DNA of 38,085 nucleotides from Gammaproteobacteria bacterium (GTDB taxonomy: Bacteria > Pseudomonadota > Gammaproteobacteria > Thiohalomonadales > Thiohalomonadaceae). The notes under the pieces are model-generated. The model ran no database searches and was not told where the DNA came from. It saw nothing but the letters and a program-made list of their open reading frames with translations. The stretch covers positions 1 through 38,085 of the forward strand of contig JAPHTQ010000027.1 of the NCBI GenBank assembly GCA_026196275.1, read 5' to 3'. Both the position numbers and the translations under genes were made by a program. Of the stretch, positions 9,338 through 17,367 are shown piece after piece (position 1 is the stretch's first letter; each line of letters begins with the position of its first letter).

Positions 9338-9828
9338 AACATCAACGCTGGTTGCCCCATCCGCATCTGAGTATTTTGCTGCTCATCATCTGGCTGCTGC
9401 TGGTCAACTCGGTGGCGCCGGGACAGATCGTCCTCGGTGTAGTGATCGCCATCCTGGTGCCGATCTACACCAACGATTTCTGGACCGATCCACCTGCACG
9501 GCTTCGGCTGCTGCCGCTGCTGCGCTACGCCGGGGTGGTGCTCGGCGATATTGTGGTCGCCAACGTTCAGGTTGCGATACTGATCCTCGGGCCGGCGAAG
9601 CGGTTGCGGCCGGCCTTTATTCACTATCCGCTGGAGCTGGAGAGCGAGTTTGCCATCACCCTGCTGGCCAGCACCATTTCGCTGACGCCGGGTACCGTCT
9701 CCGCCGATGTGGATGCCGACGGTCGGGGGCTGCTGATCCACGCCCTGGATGTGGACGACGATGAGGCGCTGCTGCGCCATATCCGTGAGCGCTACGAAAG
9801 GCCGTTAAAGGAGATTTTCGAGTGTTAA
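9334..9828 (+). CDS. mrpE: Mrp antiporter subunit E
   Basis: This 164-residue protein has hydrophobic N-terminal helices (LSILLLIIWLLLVNSVAPGQ) and a small cytoplasmic C-terminal domain. Family features include the segment ESEFAITLLASTISLTPGT, diagnostic for MnhE, then VDADGRGLLIHALDVDD and a short amphipathic end (IRERYERPLKEIF). MrpE lies at the periphery of the complex and is needed for its assembly and activity in Bacillus. The ATG overlaps the mrpD stop (ATGA). A strong AAGGAG for mrpF lies within its 3' end. Confidence 0.92.
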   Translation: MKHQRWLPHPHLSILLLIIWLLLVNSVAPGQIVLGVVIAILVPIYTNDFWTDPPARLRLLPLLRYAGVVLGDIVVANVQVAILILGPAKRLRPAFIHYPLELESEFAITLLASTISLTPGTVSADVDADGRGLLIHALDVDDDEALLRHIRERYERPLKEIFEC

Positions 9829-10091
9829 GTCTGGCTATTGAGGCGGCGTTTGCCATGATGTCACTGGCGCTGCTGTTCAATCTCTGGCGTGTGGTGCGCG
9901 GCCCCGACCTGCCGGACCGTATCCTCGCGCTCGATACCATGTACATCAATACGATTGCGCTGATTGTGCTCTACGGGGTGCATGAGCAGAGCGGGTTCTA
10001 TTTCGAGGCGGCGCTGTTGATCGCGGTGATGGGTTTTGTCGGTACCGTGGCGGTGGTCAAGTACCTGCTGCGCGGTGATATTGTGGAGTAA
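9822..10091 (+). CDS. mrpF: Mrp antiporter subunit F
   Basis: This 89-residue protein has three membrane helices, and the RVVRGPDLPDRILALDT loop is characteristic of MnhF. It then has SGFYFEAALLIAVMGFVGTVAVVKYLLRG. It begins at GTG, preceded by AAGGAG at 9808-9813 with eight bases spacing, and overlaps the mrpE end by seven bases. MrpF helps form the cation path side of the complex next to MrpG and MrpE. The length is normal for the family. Confidence 0.92.
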   Translation: MLSLAIEAAFAMMSLALLFNLWRVVRGPDLPDRILALDTMYINTIALIVLYGVHEQSGFYFEAALLIAVMGFVGTVAVVKYLLRGDIVE

Positions 10092-10098
10092 CCGGAAA

Positions 10099-10446
10099 AT
10101 GCTGGTAGAGATAATCGTATCGCTGTTTCTGCTTATCGGTGCGGCTTTCGCGCTGATCGGCTCCTGGGGACTGGTGCACCTGCCTGACTTCTATATGCGC
10201 CTGCACGGCCCGACCAAGGCGACCACCCTCGGTGTGGGCGGGATGATCGTCGGCTCGGTGATCTTTTTCAGCACTCAAGGGGAGGGGATCAGTCTGCATG
10301 AATTGTTGATCACCCTGTTTCTCTTCATCACCGCCCCGGTCAGTGCTCACATGCTGGCCAAGGCGGCGCTGCACCTGCAGCTGGAGCGGGTGGAGAAAAC
10401 CCGTGACGTGGCGCGGAAAAACACTAGTGGGCCATGCGGGAAATAG
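10099..10446 (+). CDS. mrpG: Mrp antiporter subunit G
   Basis: This 115-residue protein has three helices and the MnhG signature LPDFYMRLHGPTKATTLG, followed by LHELLITLFLFITAPVSAHM. It is the last subunit of the operon. I use the ATG at 10099, seven bases after mrpF, instead of an upstream ATG at 10036 that lies within mrpF. The final eight codons (TSGPCGK plus stop) lie within the left arm of the inverted-repeat element at 10424-10577. The native C-terminus was therefore probably replaced when the element inserted. Confidence 0.9.
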   Translation: MLVEIIVSLFLLIGAAFALIGSWGLVHLPDFYMRLHGPTKATTLGVGGMIVGSVIFFSTQGEGISLHELLITLFLFITAPVSAHMLAKAALHLQLERVEKTRDVARKNTSGPCGK

Positions 10447-10577
10447 TGTAACTCTCAGCCGTTCCACAAAGCCCATAGGCAAGGCGCACGAGCGCAGGAC
10501 TAGCGGGCCTAATTCAAGCGAGTGCAACGCCGAGTATGGGCTCTGAGTATCACACTATTTCCCGCATGGCTCACTAG
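10424..10577. repeat. MITE-like inverted-repeat element at the mrpG 3' end
   Basis: Terminal arms of 26 bases at 10424-10449 and 10552-10577 pair with a single mismatch, and both begin or end with CTAG. Inside, CTCAG pairs with CTGAG and AGCCCATA with TATGGGCT, so almost the full 154 bases can fold back. It has no coding capacity and no poly-T end, which argues against a plain terminator. It carries the mrpG stop codon within the left arm. It is best read as a small non-autonomous mobile or REP-type element that may also act as an mRNA 3' stabiliser. Confidence 0.72.
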
Positions 10578-10593
10578 CTGACGGAATAACGCC

Positions 10594-10719
10594 ATGGCTT
10601 TCAGCAATCCACCACCGGATGAGGCTGCCGCTGAAAGGGCGCGGCAAGCCGGGGTGATGGTGGTGATGGATCGCTACATCTACCGGGGCTATCTTCAGCA
10701 CTGCAATCCGGTGAATTGA
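10594..10719 (+). pseudogene. Remnant resembling a CoA-binding (YccU-type) protein, internally deleted
   Basis: A 41-codon frame begins MAFSNPPPDE, like the start of YccU-type CoA-binding proteins. It continues directly with EAAAERARQAGVMVVMDR, which resembles their C-terminal segment, normally ending in MDRC. The intervening Rossmann fold of roughly 100 residues is absent, the usual Cys is Tyr, and the end diverges. The simplest reading is an in-frame internal deletion leaving a decayed gene between the mrp and nos clusters. The likeness is from memory of the family and the fragment is short, so a small unrelated ORF cannot be excluded. Confidence 0.45.
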
Positions 10720-10780
10720 CCCAGTTACTATGGCAAATGCCCTGCTAAAATGGATAAAAATAGGGGAAATGGCCTAATAT

Positions 10781-10822
10781 TTGACATATGTCCTTTGAAA
10801 TTATTATTCGTTAGTCTAAACT
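10781..10822 (+). promoter_or_regulatory. Putative FNR/DNR-type box and -10 element before nosR
   Basis: TTGACATATGTCCT (10781-10794) fits the Crp/Fnr-family pattern TTGAY-N4-RTCAA in the left half. The right half is weaker (GTCCT). TAAACT at 10817-10822 matches four of six -10 positions. A start near 10829 would put the box centre at -41.5, the class II activator position. The leader to the nosR start would be about 75 bases. The rest of the 10720-10900 gap shows nothing else. Anaerobic or NO-responsive control of nos genes by such regulators is well known. The assignment here is inference. Confidence 0.55.
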
Positions 10823-10903
10823 TCAAAGTGAAAGATTTCGGCATCAGGCCTGATGGTAAAAAGCACGCGTCAGCGCTGGCGCGGAACAATTGCAGGAGAG
10901 ATG

Positions 10904-13171
10904 ATGCACCCACATCAACCCCCCCCCGGGTACCTCAACACCATGCTTCGGCTGGTGATGTTAATGGCCACATTGTGGCTGGTTTCAGGCTTTGCAGCGG
11001 CCAATGCGGCAACCATCGATGAGCAGCATCCGCAGGTCAAGGCCTTCTTCCCCCAGGCAGACCGCTTTGGCACGATCGAAGGAGACCCTCCTGCCGCCCC
11101 CGTCTACAAGGGCGACGAGATCATCGGTTACGCCTTTGTGAGCGATGACATCGTCTCGATCCCGGCCTACTCCGGTAAACCCGTTAACATGCTAATGGGC
11201 ATCAGTACCGAGGGAAAGATCACCGGGGCCAAGGTGCTGGAGCACCATGAACCGATCCTGTTGGTGGGGATCCCTGAGCACAAGCTCTTTGACTTTGCTG
11301 ATACCTATGTTGGGCGCAAGGTCACCGAGCGGGTCAAGGTCGGTGCAGGAAAGCGCGAAGGCTTTTCCAATGTCGATGTGATTACCGGCGCGACCGTCAC
11401 CGTCATCGTCGTCAACCGCACCATCATGCGCGCGGCGCAGCGCGTGGCCGCATCGCGCGGGATTATCAAGCTTGGCAAGCGAACCCGCACCAGGGCACGC
11501 GCAGAGGTGCGGCTTGATCGCTTCAATCAGGCGGATTGGACCTTCCTCACCGGTGACGGCTCAATACGGCGCATGCTGATTACCCAGGATCAGATAGACG
11601 AGGCCTTCCGCGGTACCGAGGCAGAGACCCCTGAGGGTGCCGAGGAGGCCAACTCAATCTGTGCGCCGACGGCCGGCGGCGGAGAACGTTGTGACGTCTT
11701 CGTCGATCTCTACTATGCCTATCTTAACGCTCCGACTGTTGGCAGAAACCTACTGGGAGAGAAGGAGTACAACTGGTTGATGGCGGAGCTGAAGCCAGGT
11801 GAACATGCCATTGCCATCATGTCCAATGGTGTCTACTCGTTCAAGGGATCAGGTTATGTCCGCGGCGGGATCTTCGATCGCATACAGGTCGGTCAGGGTG
11901 ATGAGGTGATCAATTTCCGTGACCTCGACCACTACCGTCTCAGCGACGTCTATGCCGAGGGGATGCCTGACTTCCGGGAAATGGGGATCTTCGTTGTCCG
12001 CGAGAACTACGGTTTCGACCCGGGCTCGGAGTGGAGCATGTCCCTGCTGGTGCATCGCGCCACCGGCCCGCTCGACAGCGTATTTACCACCTTTAGCGGC
12101 AATTATGAGTTACCCGAAGCGTACCTGTCCCGGCCTGAGGCCCCGGCCGTGCCGGACATCTCCGAGAGCGATGACTGGCCGATGTGGGTGGCGGTATGGG
12201 AAGAACGCACCTTCCAGATCGTGGTGCTCGGTATCGGATTGAGCGTGCTGACGCTGATCCTGGTGCTTCAGGATTGGCTGGTTCGTTTTCCGCGTCTGAT
12301 CACCTATCTGCGAACCGGTTTCCTCTTCTACACCCTGTTTATTATCGGCTGGTATATGCTGGGCCAGTTGTCGGTGGTGAATGTACTGACCTTTGTCAAC
12401 GCGGTGATCAAGGACTTCAGTTGGGAGACCTTCCTTATTGATCCCGTTATGTTCATTCTGTGGAGTTTTGTCGCCGTAACCCTGCTGCTGTGGGGGCGTG
12501 GCGTCTACTGCGGCTGGTTGTGCCCCTATGGCGCGCTGCAGAAGCTGGTGAATATGGGCGCACGCAAGTTGAAAGTGCCGCAATGGAATGTCCCCACACT
12601 GGTACACGAGCGTCTGTGGGGGATCAAATATGTGATCCTGCTGGTGCTGTTTGGCATTGCACTCGGCTCCATGGGAACGGCGGAGCGCTATGCGGAGGTG
12701 GAGCCATTCAAGACAGCCATTACGCTGCGCTTTGACCGTGAGTGGCCGTTCATTTTGTATGCCGCGGGATTGGTTCTGATCTCGGCGTTTAACGCAAAAT
12801 TCTACTGTAAATACCTCTGTCCTCTGGGGGCAGCCCTGGCGGTGCCGGCGCGGCTGCGCCTGTTCAACTGGCTGCGCCGGCGCAAGGAGTGTGGCAAGCC
12901 TTGCCAGATCTGTTCGCACGAGTGCGACATTCAGGCGATTAACGACACCGGCGAGATCAATGCCAACGAGTGTCACTACTGCCTTGATTGTCAGGTTATC
13001 TACTGGGACGAAAAAACCTGTCCGCCTTTGATACAGCGGAGAAAGCGGCGGGAGAAAGCCGGTAGAGCCCGTGAGTCGGTTCGCTGGATGGAAAAAGAGT
13101 TGGGGGCTGAAGCCGGCCTTGAAGAGACAAAAAATAGACAACAACGAGATGAGAGCGGGGCTCGTGAATAA
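10904..13171 (+). CDS. nosR: NosR, FMN- and iron-sulfur membrane protein for N2O reduction
   Basis: NosR supplies electrons to NosZ and is needed for nosZ expression or maturation. The protein has a signal-like N-terminus (LWLVSGFAAANA), then a periplasmic FMN-binding domain with DVITGAT, whose Thr (T164) is the expected covalent flavin site. Membrane helices from about residue 430 follow, with two CxxxCP motifs (CGWLCPYGAL and CKYLCPLGAA). A C-terminal double 4Fe-4S region has CGKPCQICSHEC and CHYCLDC. A charged tail follows. The ATG at 10904 has AGGAG five bases upstream (10894-10898), and an adjacent ATG at 10901 is also possible. A run of nine C lies at codons 6-8. nosZ follows after 50 bases. 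Confidence 0.95.
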   Translation: MHPHQPPPGYLNTMLRLVMLMATLWLVSGFAAANAATIDEQHPQVKAFFPQADRFGTIEGDPPAAPVYKGDEIIGYAFVSDDIVSIPAYSGKPVNMLMGISTEGKITGAKVLEHHEPILLVGIPEHKLFDFADTYVGRKVTERVKVGAGKREGFSNVDVITGATVTVIVVNRTIMRAAQRVAASRGIIKLGKRTRTRARAEVRLDRFNQADWTFLTGDGSIRRMLITQDQIDEAFRGTEAETPEGAEEANSICAPTAGGGERCDVFVDLYYAYLNAPTVGRNLLGEKEYNWLMAELKPGEHAIAIMSNGVYSFKGSGYVRGGIFDRIQVGQGDEVINFRDLDHYRLSDVYAEGMPDFREMGIFVVRENYGFDPGSEWSMSLLVHRATGPLDSVFTTFSGNYELPEAYLSRPEAPAVPDISESDDWPMWVAVWEERTFQIVVLGIGLSVLTLILVLQDWLVRFPRLITYLRTGFLFYTLFIIGWYMLGQLSVVNVLTFVNAVIKDFSWETFLIDPVMFILWSFVAVTLLLWGRGVYCGWLCPYGALQKLVNMGARKLKVPQWNVPTLVHERLWGIKYVILLVLFGIALGSMGTAERYAEVEPFKTAITLRFDREWPFILYAAGLVLISAFNAKFYCKYLCPLGAALAVPARLRLFNWLRRRKECGKPCQICSHECDIQAINDTGEINANECHYCLDCQVIYWDEKTCPPLIQRRKRREKAGRARESVRWMEKELGAEAGLEETKNRQQRDESGARE

Positions 13172-13221
13172 TATATTCCCCGTGTTTTACATTTAAACCT
13201 TGGCAAAAGAGGAATCTGAAA

Positions 13222-15078
13222 ATGGCAAAGAAGAATGAAGTCGCGTCAATCTCGCGGAGGAACTTCCTGGCGGCAACGGGGGCTGCGACAGGCCTCGGTG
13301 TGGCAGCAGCAGTTGCTCCCTATCCGGTCTGGTCTGAAGCCCGTGAGGGCGGACTGAATATCCATGTCGGCCCCGGTGAACTGGATGAATACTACGGTTT
13401 CTGGAGTGGCGGTCAATCGGGTGAGGTGCGTGTTCTCGGCATCCCCTCGATGCGTGAACTGACACGGATCCCGGTATTCAACTACTGCGGTGCCACAGGC
13501 CATGGCCTGACCAACGAAACGAAGCGGATCCTGGGCCCCGATGCACCGCTCAACGGTGACACCCACCACCCGCATCCGAGCTTCACGGACGGCACTTTCG
13601 ACGGCAAGTATCTCTTTATCAACGACAAGGCTAATACACGTGTAGCGCGTATCCGCCTTGATGTGATGAAGACAGACAAAATTGTAAATGTCCCGAATGT
13701 GCAGGCCATCCACGGTATGCGTCCGCAGAAGGTGCCGTATACCAAATACATCTTCTGCAACGCAGAATTCCGCATGCCGCATCCCAATGACGGTAGCAAC
13801 ATGGATGACAACAGTCAGTACTACACCATGTTCAATGCCATCGATGCAGAAAGCATGGAAGTGGCCTTCCAGGTCATCGTCGACGGTAACCTCGATAACA
13901 CCGAGGCCGACTACTCCGGTAAGTATGCGATCTCCACCTGCTACAACTCCGAAGAGGGCTTTACGCTGGGCGAGACCATGCGCAATGAGCGTGACTGGAC
14001 GGTAATTTTCAATATTCCGCGCATCGAAGCGGCCGTCAAGGCCAAGAAGTTCACCACCCTGGGTGACTCCAAAGTGCCGGTGCTTGATGGACGCAAGGGC
14101 TCGAAGCTGACCATGTATGTGCCGGTGCCGAAAAGCCCGCACGGCATCAATTCCACTCCGGATGGCAAGTACGTCGTTGCCAACGGCAAACTGTCACCCA
14201 CCGTTACTGTGATCGAGTGGGCGAAGGTGGACCAGTGGTTTGCCGGTAAGCTGAAGAGTGAGCGGGATGTGGTCGTGGCTGAGCCAGAGCTGGGCCTTGG
14301 GCCGCTGCACACCGCCTATGATGGCCGTGGCAATGGTTATACGACTCTGTTCATCGACAGTCAGATCGCAAAATGGAATATCGCCGATGCGATCCGTTCC
14401 TACAATGGCGAAAAGGTTAACTACATTCGCCAGAAGTTGGATGTGCAATACCAGCCGGGTCATAACCACACCAGCATGGGTGAAACCAAGGAAGCCGATG
14501 GCAAATGGTTGATGGTGCTGTGCAAATTCTCCAAGGACCGGTTCCTGCCGTGCGGCCCGCTGCATGCAGAGAACGACCAGTTGATCGATATCTCAGGCGA
14601 TGAGATGAAGCTGGTGCATGACGGTCCTGCATTTGCCGAACCGCACGACTGTGAGATCGTTCGTCGCGATATCATCAAGACGAAGAAGATCTGGACACGG
14701 GATGACCCCTACTTCGCCGACACTGTTGCCATGGCCAAAAAAGATGGTGTTGTGCTTGAGAAGGACAACAAGATCATCCGTGATGGCAAAAAGGTGCGTG
14801 TCTATATGACCTCGGTGGCGCCGAACTTCGGCCTGAACGAGATCCGTGTCAAGAAGGGCGATGAGGTAACGGTTACCATCACCAACCTTGACCAGATCGA
14901 GGATGTTACCCACGGCTTCACCCTGGTCAATCACGGGATTGCCATGGAGATCAGTCCGCAGCAGACCTCGTCGGTCACCTTCACTGCAGACAAGCCCGGT
15001 GTGCACTGGTACTACTGCCAGTGGTTCTGCCATGCACTGCATATGGAGATGCGTGGTAGGTTGTTTGTTGAAGCCTAA
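13222..15078 (+). CDS. nosZ: Nitrous-oxide reductase, clade I (Tat-exported)
   Basis: This periplasmic multicopper enzyme of 618 residues reduces N2O to N2. A twin-arginine signal (SRRNFLAATG, residues about 11-20) marks clade I. The seven-bladed propeller carries the CuZ histidines in DTHHPHPS, RMPHPND, KSPHGIN, PLHTAYD, GHNHTSMGE and EPHDCE. The C-terminal cupredoxin domain holds the CuA ligands in CQWFCHALHMEM (C599, C603, H607, M610), with the further His in DVTHGFTLVNHG. All key residues look intact, so the enzyme should be functional. A GAGGA ribosome site precedes the ATG. A hairpin terminator follows within six bases of the stop. Confidence 0.97.
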   Translation: MAKKNEVASISRRNFLAATGAATGLGVAAAVAPYPVWSEAREGGLNIHVGPGELDEYYGFWSGGQSGEVRVLGIPSMRELTRIPVFNYCGATGHGLTNETKRILGPDAPLNGDTHHPHPSFTDGTFDGKYLFINDKANTRVARIRLDVMKTDKIVNVPNVQAIHGMRPQKVPYTKYIFCNAEFRMPHPNDGSNMDDNSQYYTMFNAIDAESMEVAFQVIVDGNLDNTEADYSGKYAISTCYNSEEGFTLGETMRNERDWTVIFNIPRIEAAVKAKKFTTLGDSKVPVLDGRKGSKLTMYVPVPKSPHGINSTPDGKYVVANGKLSPTVTVIEWAKVDQWFAGKLKSERDVVVAEPELGLGPLHTAYDGRGNGYTTLFIDSQIAKWNIADAIRSYNGEKVNYIRQKLDVQYQPGHNHTSMGETKEADGKWLMVLCKFSKDRFLPCGPLHAENDQLIDISGDEMKLVHDGPAFAEPHDCEIVRRDIIKTKKIWTRDDPYFADTVAMAKKDGVVLEKDNKIIRDGKKVRVYMTSVAPNFGLNEIRVKKGDEVTVTITNLDQIEDVTHGFTLVNHGIAMEISPQQTSSVTFTADKPGVHWYYCQWFCHALHMEMRGRLFVEA

Positions 15079-15083
15079 AGTGT

Positions 15084-15124
15084 AAAAAAACTGCCCGATT
15101 TGAATCGGGCAGTTTTGTTTTTCT
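15084..15124 (+). terminator. Rho-independent terminator between nosZ and nosD
   Basis: The stem ACTGCCCGATT / AATCGGGCAGT (15090-15112) has a one-base apparent loop, so the innermost pairs probably open. It is followed by TTTTGTTTTTCTT. The nosD ATG is only 12 bases downstream, so no independent promoter fits between them. nosDFYL therefore depends on read-through or on a promoter within nosZ. Confidence 0.9.
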
Positions 15125-15136
15125 TGCTGGAAAATA

Positions 15137-16438
15137 ATGATTAAAGACAAATTCTTTGTGGTGTGGCTGTTGTTGCTGACAGCGGCGCCAACACTTGCAG
15201 CGAGTGACTGGCCGGTAACTGCCGGCAGTACGCCGTTGCCAGAGGTTATCGCGCAGGCATCCCCGGGTGATCGCCTGCTGCTTTCGCCCGGTCGTTACCG
15301 GGTGAATCTGTTGCTGGACAAACCGCTGGTGATTGAGGGGCAGCCAGGTGCTGTGCTTGATGGCGGCGGTGAGGGTGACGTGATCCGCATTGTCGCGGAA
15401 GATGTCACACTCAAGGGGCTGGAGATCACCGGTTCAGGTCGTGATCTTACCGACATGAATGCGCTGATCTTTGTGGAACGAAGTGCGACTCGGACGCGTA
15501 TCGAGAACAACCGCCTGCAGGGCGATGTTTTCGGCGTCTGGGTGGATGGTGCCAGGGATGTGCACATCATTAATAACACTATTCAGGGTAATCCGGATAT
15601 CCGTTCACAAGACCGCGGTAACGGGGTGCATCTGTTTAGCGCTACCGGTGCGGTAGTGGATGGGAATGAGATAATGGGGACAAGGGATGGTATCTATATT
15701 GATACCAGTAACCACAACAGGCTTAGCAATAACTACATCCACCACCTGCGTTACGGTATCCACTATATGTACTCCTACCACAACGAGGTTGTGGGCAATA
15801 CAACGGATACTACCCGTACGGGCTACGCCCTGATGCAGTCAAAGTTTCTGACGGTTACCGGTAACCGCTCGAAAAACGACCAAAACTACGGCATTCTTCT
15901 CAATTTTATTGTTTCAAGCCATCTGCAAGGCAACACCGTCGAGGGTGTCCGCGCGGGCACAAGCCGTATCAATGGTGGATATGATGTCGGTGGTGCCGAG
16001 GGCAAGGCGATATTCATCTACAACTCGCAGTTCAACACGCTACAGGAAAACCAGTTCCTCAACAGTGATATCGGTATTCACATAACTGCCGGTTCGGAAG
16101 ATAACAAGATCTTCAACAATGCGTTTGTGCGTAACAAGACACAGGTGAAGTATGTGGCCACGCGTAAGCAGGAGTGGTCACATGAGGGCATGGGAAATTA
16201 CTGGAGTGACTACATCGGTTACGATATGAATAGCGATGGCCGGGGCGATACGGTGTATGAACCGAATGACGGTATCGACCGGGTGCTGTGGAAATATCCG
16301 ATAGCCAAACTGTTGTTGCACAGCCCTGCGGTAGAGACTCTGCACTGGGTGCAGCGGCAGTTTCCGGTGTTGCGTCCGCAAGGGGTCAAGGACAGTTATC
16401 CATTAATACGAATGCCTGACAGCGTTAGGGAGCTGTAA
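15137..16438 (+). CDS. nosD: NosD, periplasmic beta-helix protein for CuZ site assembly
   Basis: This 433-residue protein has a Sec-type signal (VVWLLLLTAAPTLA, cleavage near residue 21). A right-handed beta-helix made of PbH1/CASH repeats follows, visible as recurring N-x-I and G-N-x segments such as IENNRLQGDVFGVWVDGA and NTIQGNP. NosD works with the NosFY ABC transporter in building the copper-sulfide CuZ centre of NosZ. The conserved segment near the end (GNYWSDYIGYDMNSDG) is characteristic of the family. The stop overlaps the nosF ATG (TAATG). Only a weak ribosome site precedes its start. Confidence 0.94.
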   Translation: MIKDKFFVVWLLLLTAAPTLAASDWPVTAGSTPLPEVIAQASPGDRLLLSPGRYRVNLLLDKPLVIEGQPGAVLDGGGEGDVIRIVAEDVTLKGLEITGSGRDLTDMNALIFVERSATRTRIENNRLQGDVFGVWVDGARDVHIINNTIQGNPDIRSQDRGNGVHLFSATGAVVDGNEIMGTRDGIYIDTSNHNRLSNNYIHHLRYGIHYMYSYHNEVVGNTTDTTRTGYALMQSKFLTVTGNRSKNDQNYGILLNFIVSSHLQGNTVEGVRAGTSRINGGYDVGGAEGKAIFIYNSQFNTLQENQFLNSDIGIHITAGSEDNKIFNNAFVRNKTQVKYVATRKQEWSHEGMGNYWSDYIGYDMNSDGRGDTVYEPNDGIDRVLWKYPIAKLLLHSPAVETLHWVQRQFPVLRPQGVKDSYPLIRMPDSVREL

Positions 16439-17367
16439 TGTCTAATGTGATTGAATTGGAGGGGGTTAGCAAGCAGTATAAGGGGGTCGCCGCGCTACGG
16501 GATCTCAACCTGCATGTGCCCCGTGGCGAGGTCCTTGGTCTGTTGGGTCATAACGGGGCCGGCAAGACCACGACCATCAAGATTATTCTCGGAATTATCG
16601 AGCAGAGTGCCGGCCGTGTGGATGTGCTCGGCCACTCGCCATCCGGCCGAGACTCGCGGGCCCTGCGTATGCAGTGGGGCTATCTTCCGGAGAGCGTCAG
16701 TTTTTATGAGCAGCTCAGCGGCCGTGAAGTGCTGGACTACTTTGCGCGCCTGAAACGTGTCAATGCGCAGCAGCGTGATGCATTGCTTGAGCGCGTGGGG
16801 TTGGCCGCGGCAGCGGATCGCAAGGTCAAGACCTACTCCAAGGGGATGCGTCAGCGGCTCGGGCTGGCACAGGCACTGCTGGGTCAGCCCAAACTGTTGC
16901 TGCTTGATGAGCCTACTGTTGGCCTGGACCCGGTGGCGGTGCGTGATTTCTTCGCTACTCTGGATGAGCTGCGCAGTAAGGGCACAACTATCATTCTCTC
17001 CTCGCATGTGTTGCCCGGGATTGAACAGCATATCGATCGGGTGGCCATTCTGCGCGAAGGGAAATTGAGTGCTGTCGGAACATTGGATGAACTGCGCCGC
17101 GAGACGGGCATGCCTCTGCAGATACGTGCCCGGGGCGACTGGGCTGCCGGAGCATGGGAGAGTCGGTTTTCCGAGAACGGTATCCAGGGCTATCAGGTTA
17201 ATGGGCATCAGATCAGGGTGGAGAGCCCCGCAGATCAGAAGTTGGCAGTAATGCGATTGCTGCTGGATGACAGCAATACACATGATCTTGATATACAGCA
17301 GGCCTCGCTGGAGACGCTCTATCTCCACTACATGGGCACAGCAGGAAGAATACAGAACGATGCATGA
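16438..17367 (+). CDS. nosF: NosF, ABC transporter ATPase
   Basis: This cytoplasmic ATPase of 309 residues powers the NosDFY complex. It has Walker A GHNGAGKTT (37-45), the ABC signature YSKGMRQRLGLAQ, Walker B LLLLDEPTVGLD and a switch His in SSHVLPG. The last ~90 residues form a C-terminal accessory domain common to NosF and CcmA-like ATPases. The start overlaps the nosD stop and the 3' end overlaps nosY by eight bases, so all three are co-translated. Confidence 0.95.
   Translation: MSNVIELEGVSKQYKGVAALRDLNLHVPRGEVLGLLGHNGAGKTTTIKIILGIIEQSAGRVDVLGHSPSGRDSRALRMQWGYLPESVSFYEQLSGREVLDYFARLKRVNAQQRDALLERVGLAAAADRKVKTYSKGMRQRLGLAQALLGQPKLLLLDEPTVGLDPVAVRDFFATLDELRSKGTTIILSSHVLPGIEQHIDRVAILREGKLSAVGTLDELRRETGMPLQIRARGDWAAGAWESRFSENGIQGYQVNGHQIRVESPADQKLAVMRLLLDDSNTHDLDIQQASLETLYLHYMGTAGRIQNDA

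Noticed and set aside
10424-10577. Simple rho-independent terminator for mrp
   Set aside because: Arms are very long and no T-run follows the stem; better read as a repeat element.
12110-13144. 344-codon minus-strand frame opposite nosR
   Set aside because: Shadow of the well-supported nosR C-terminal half.
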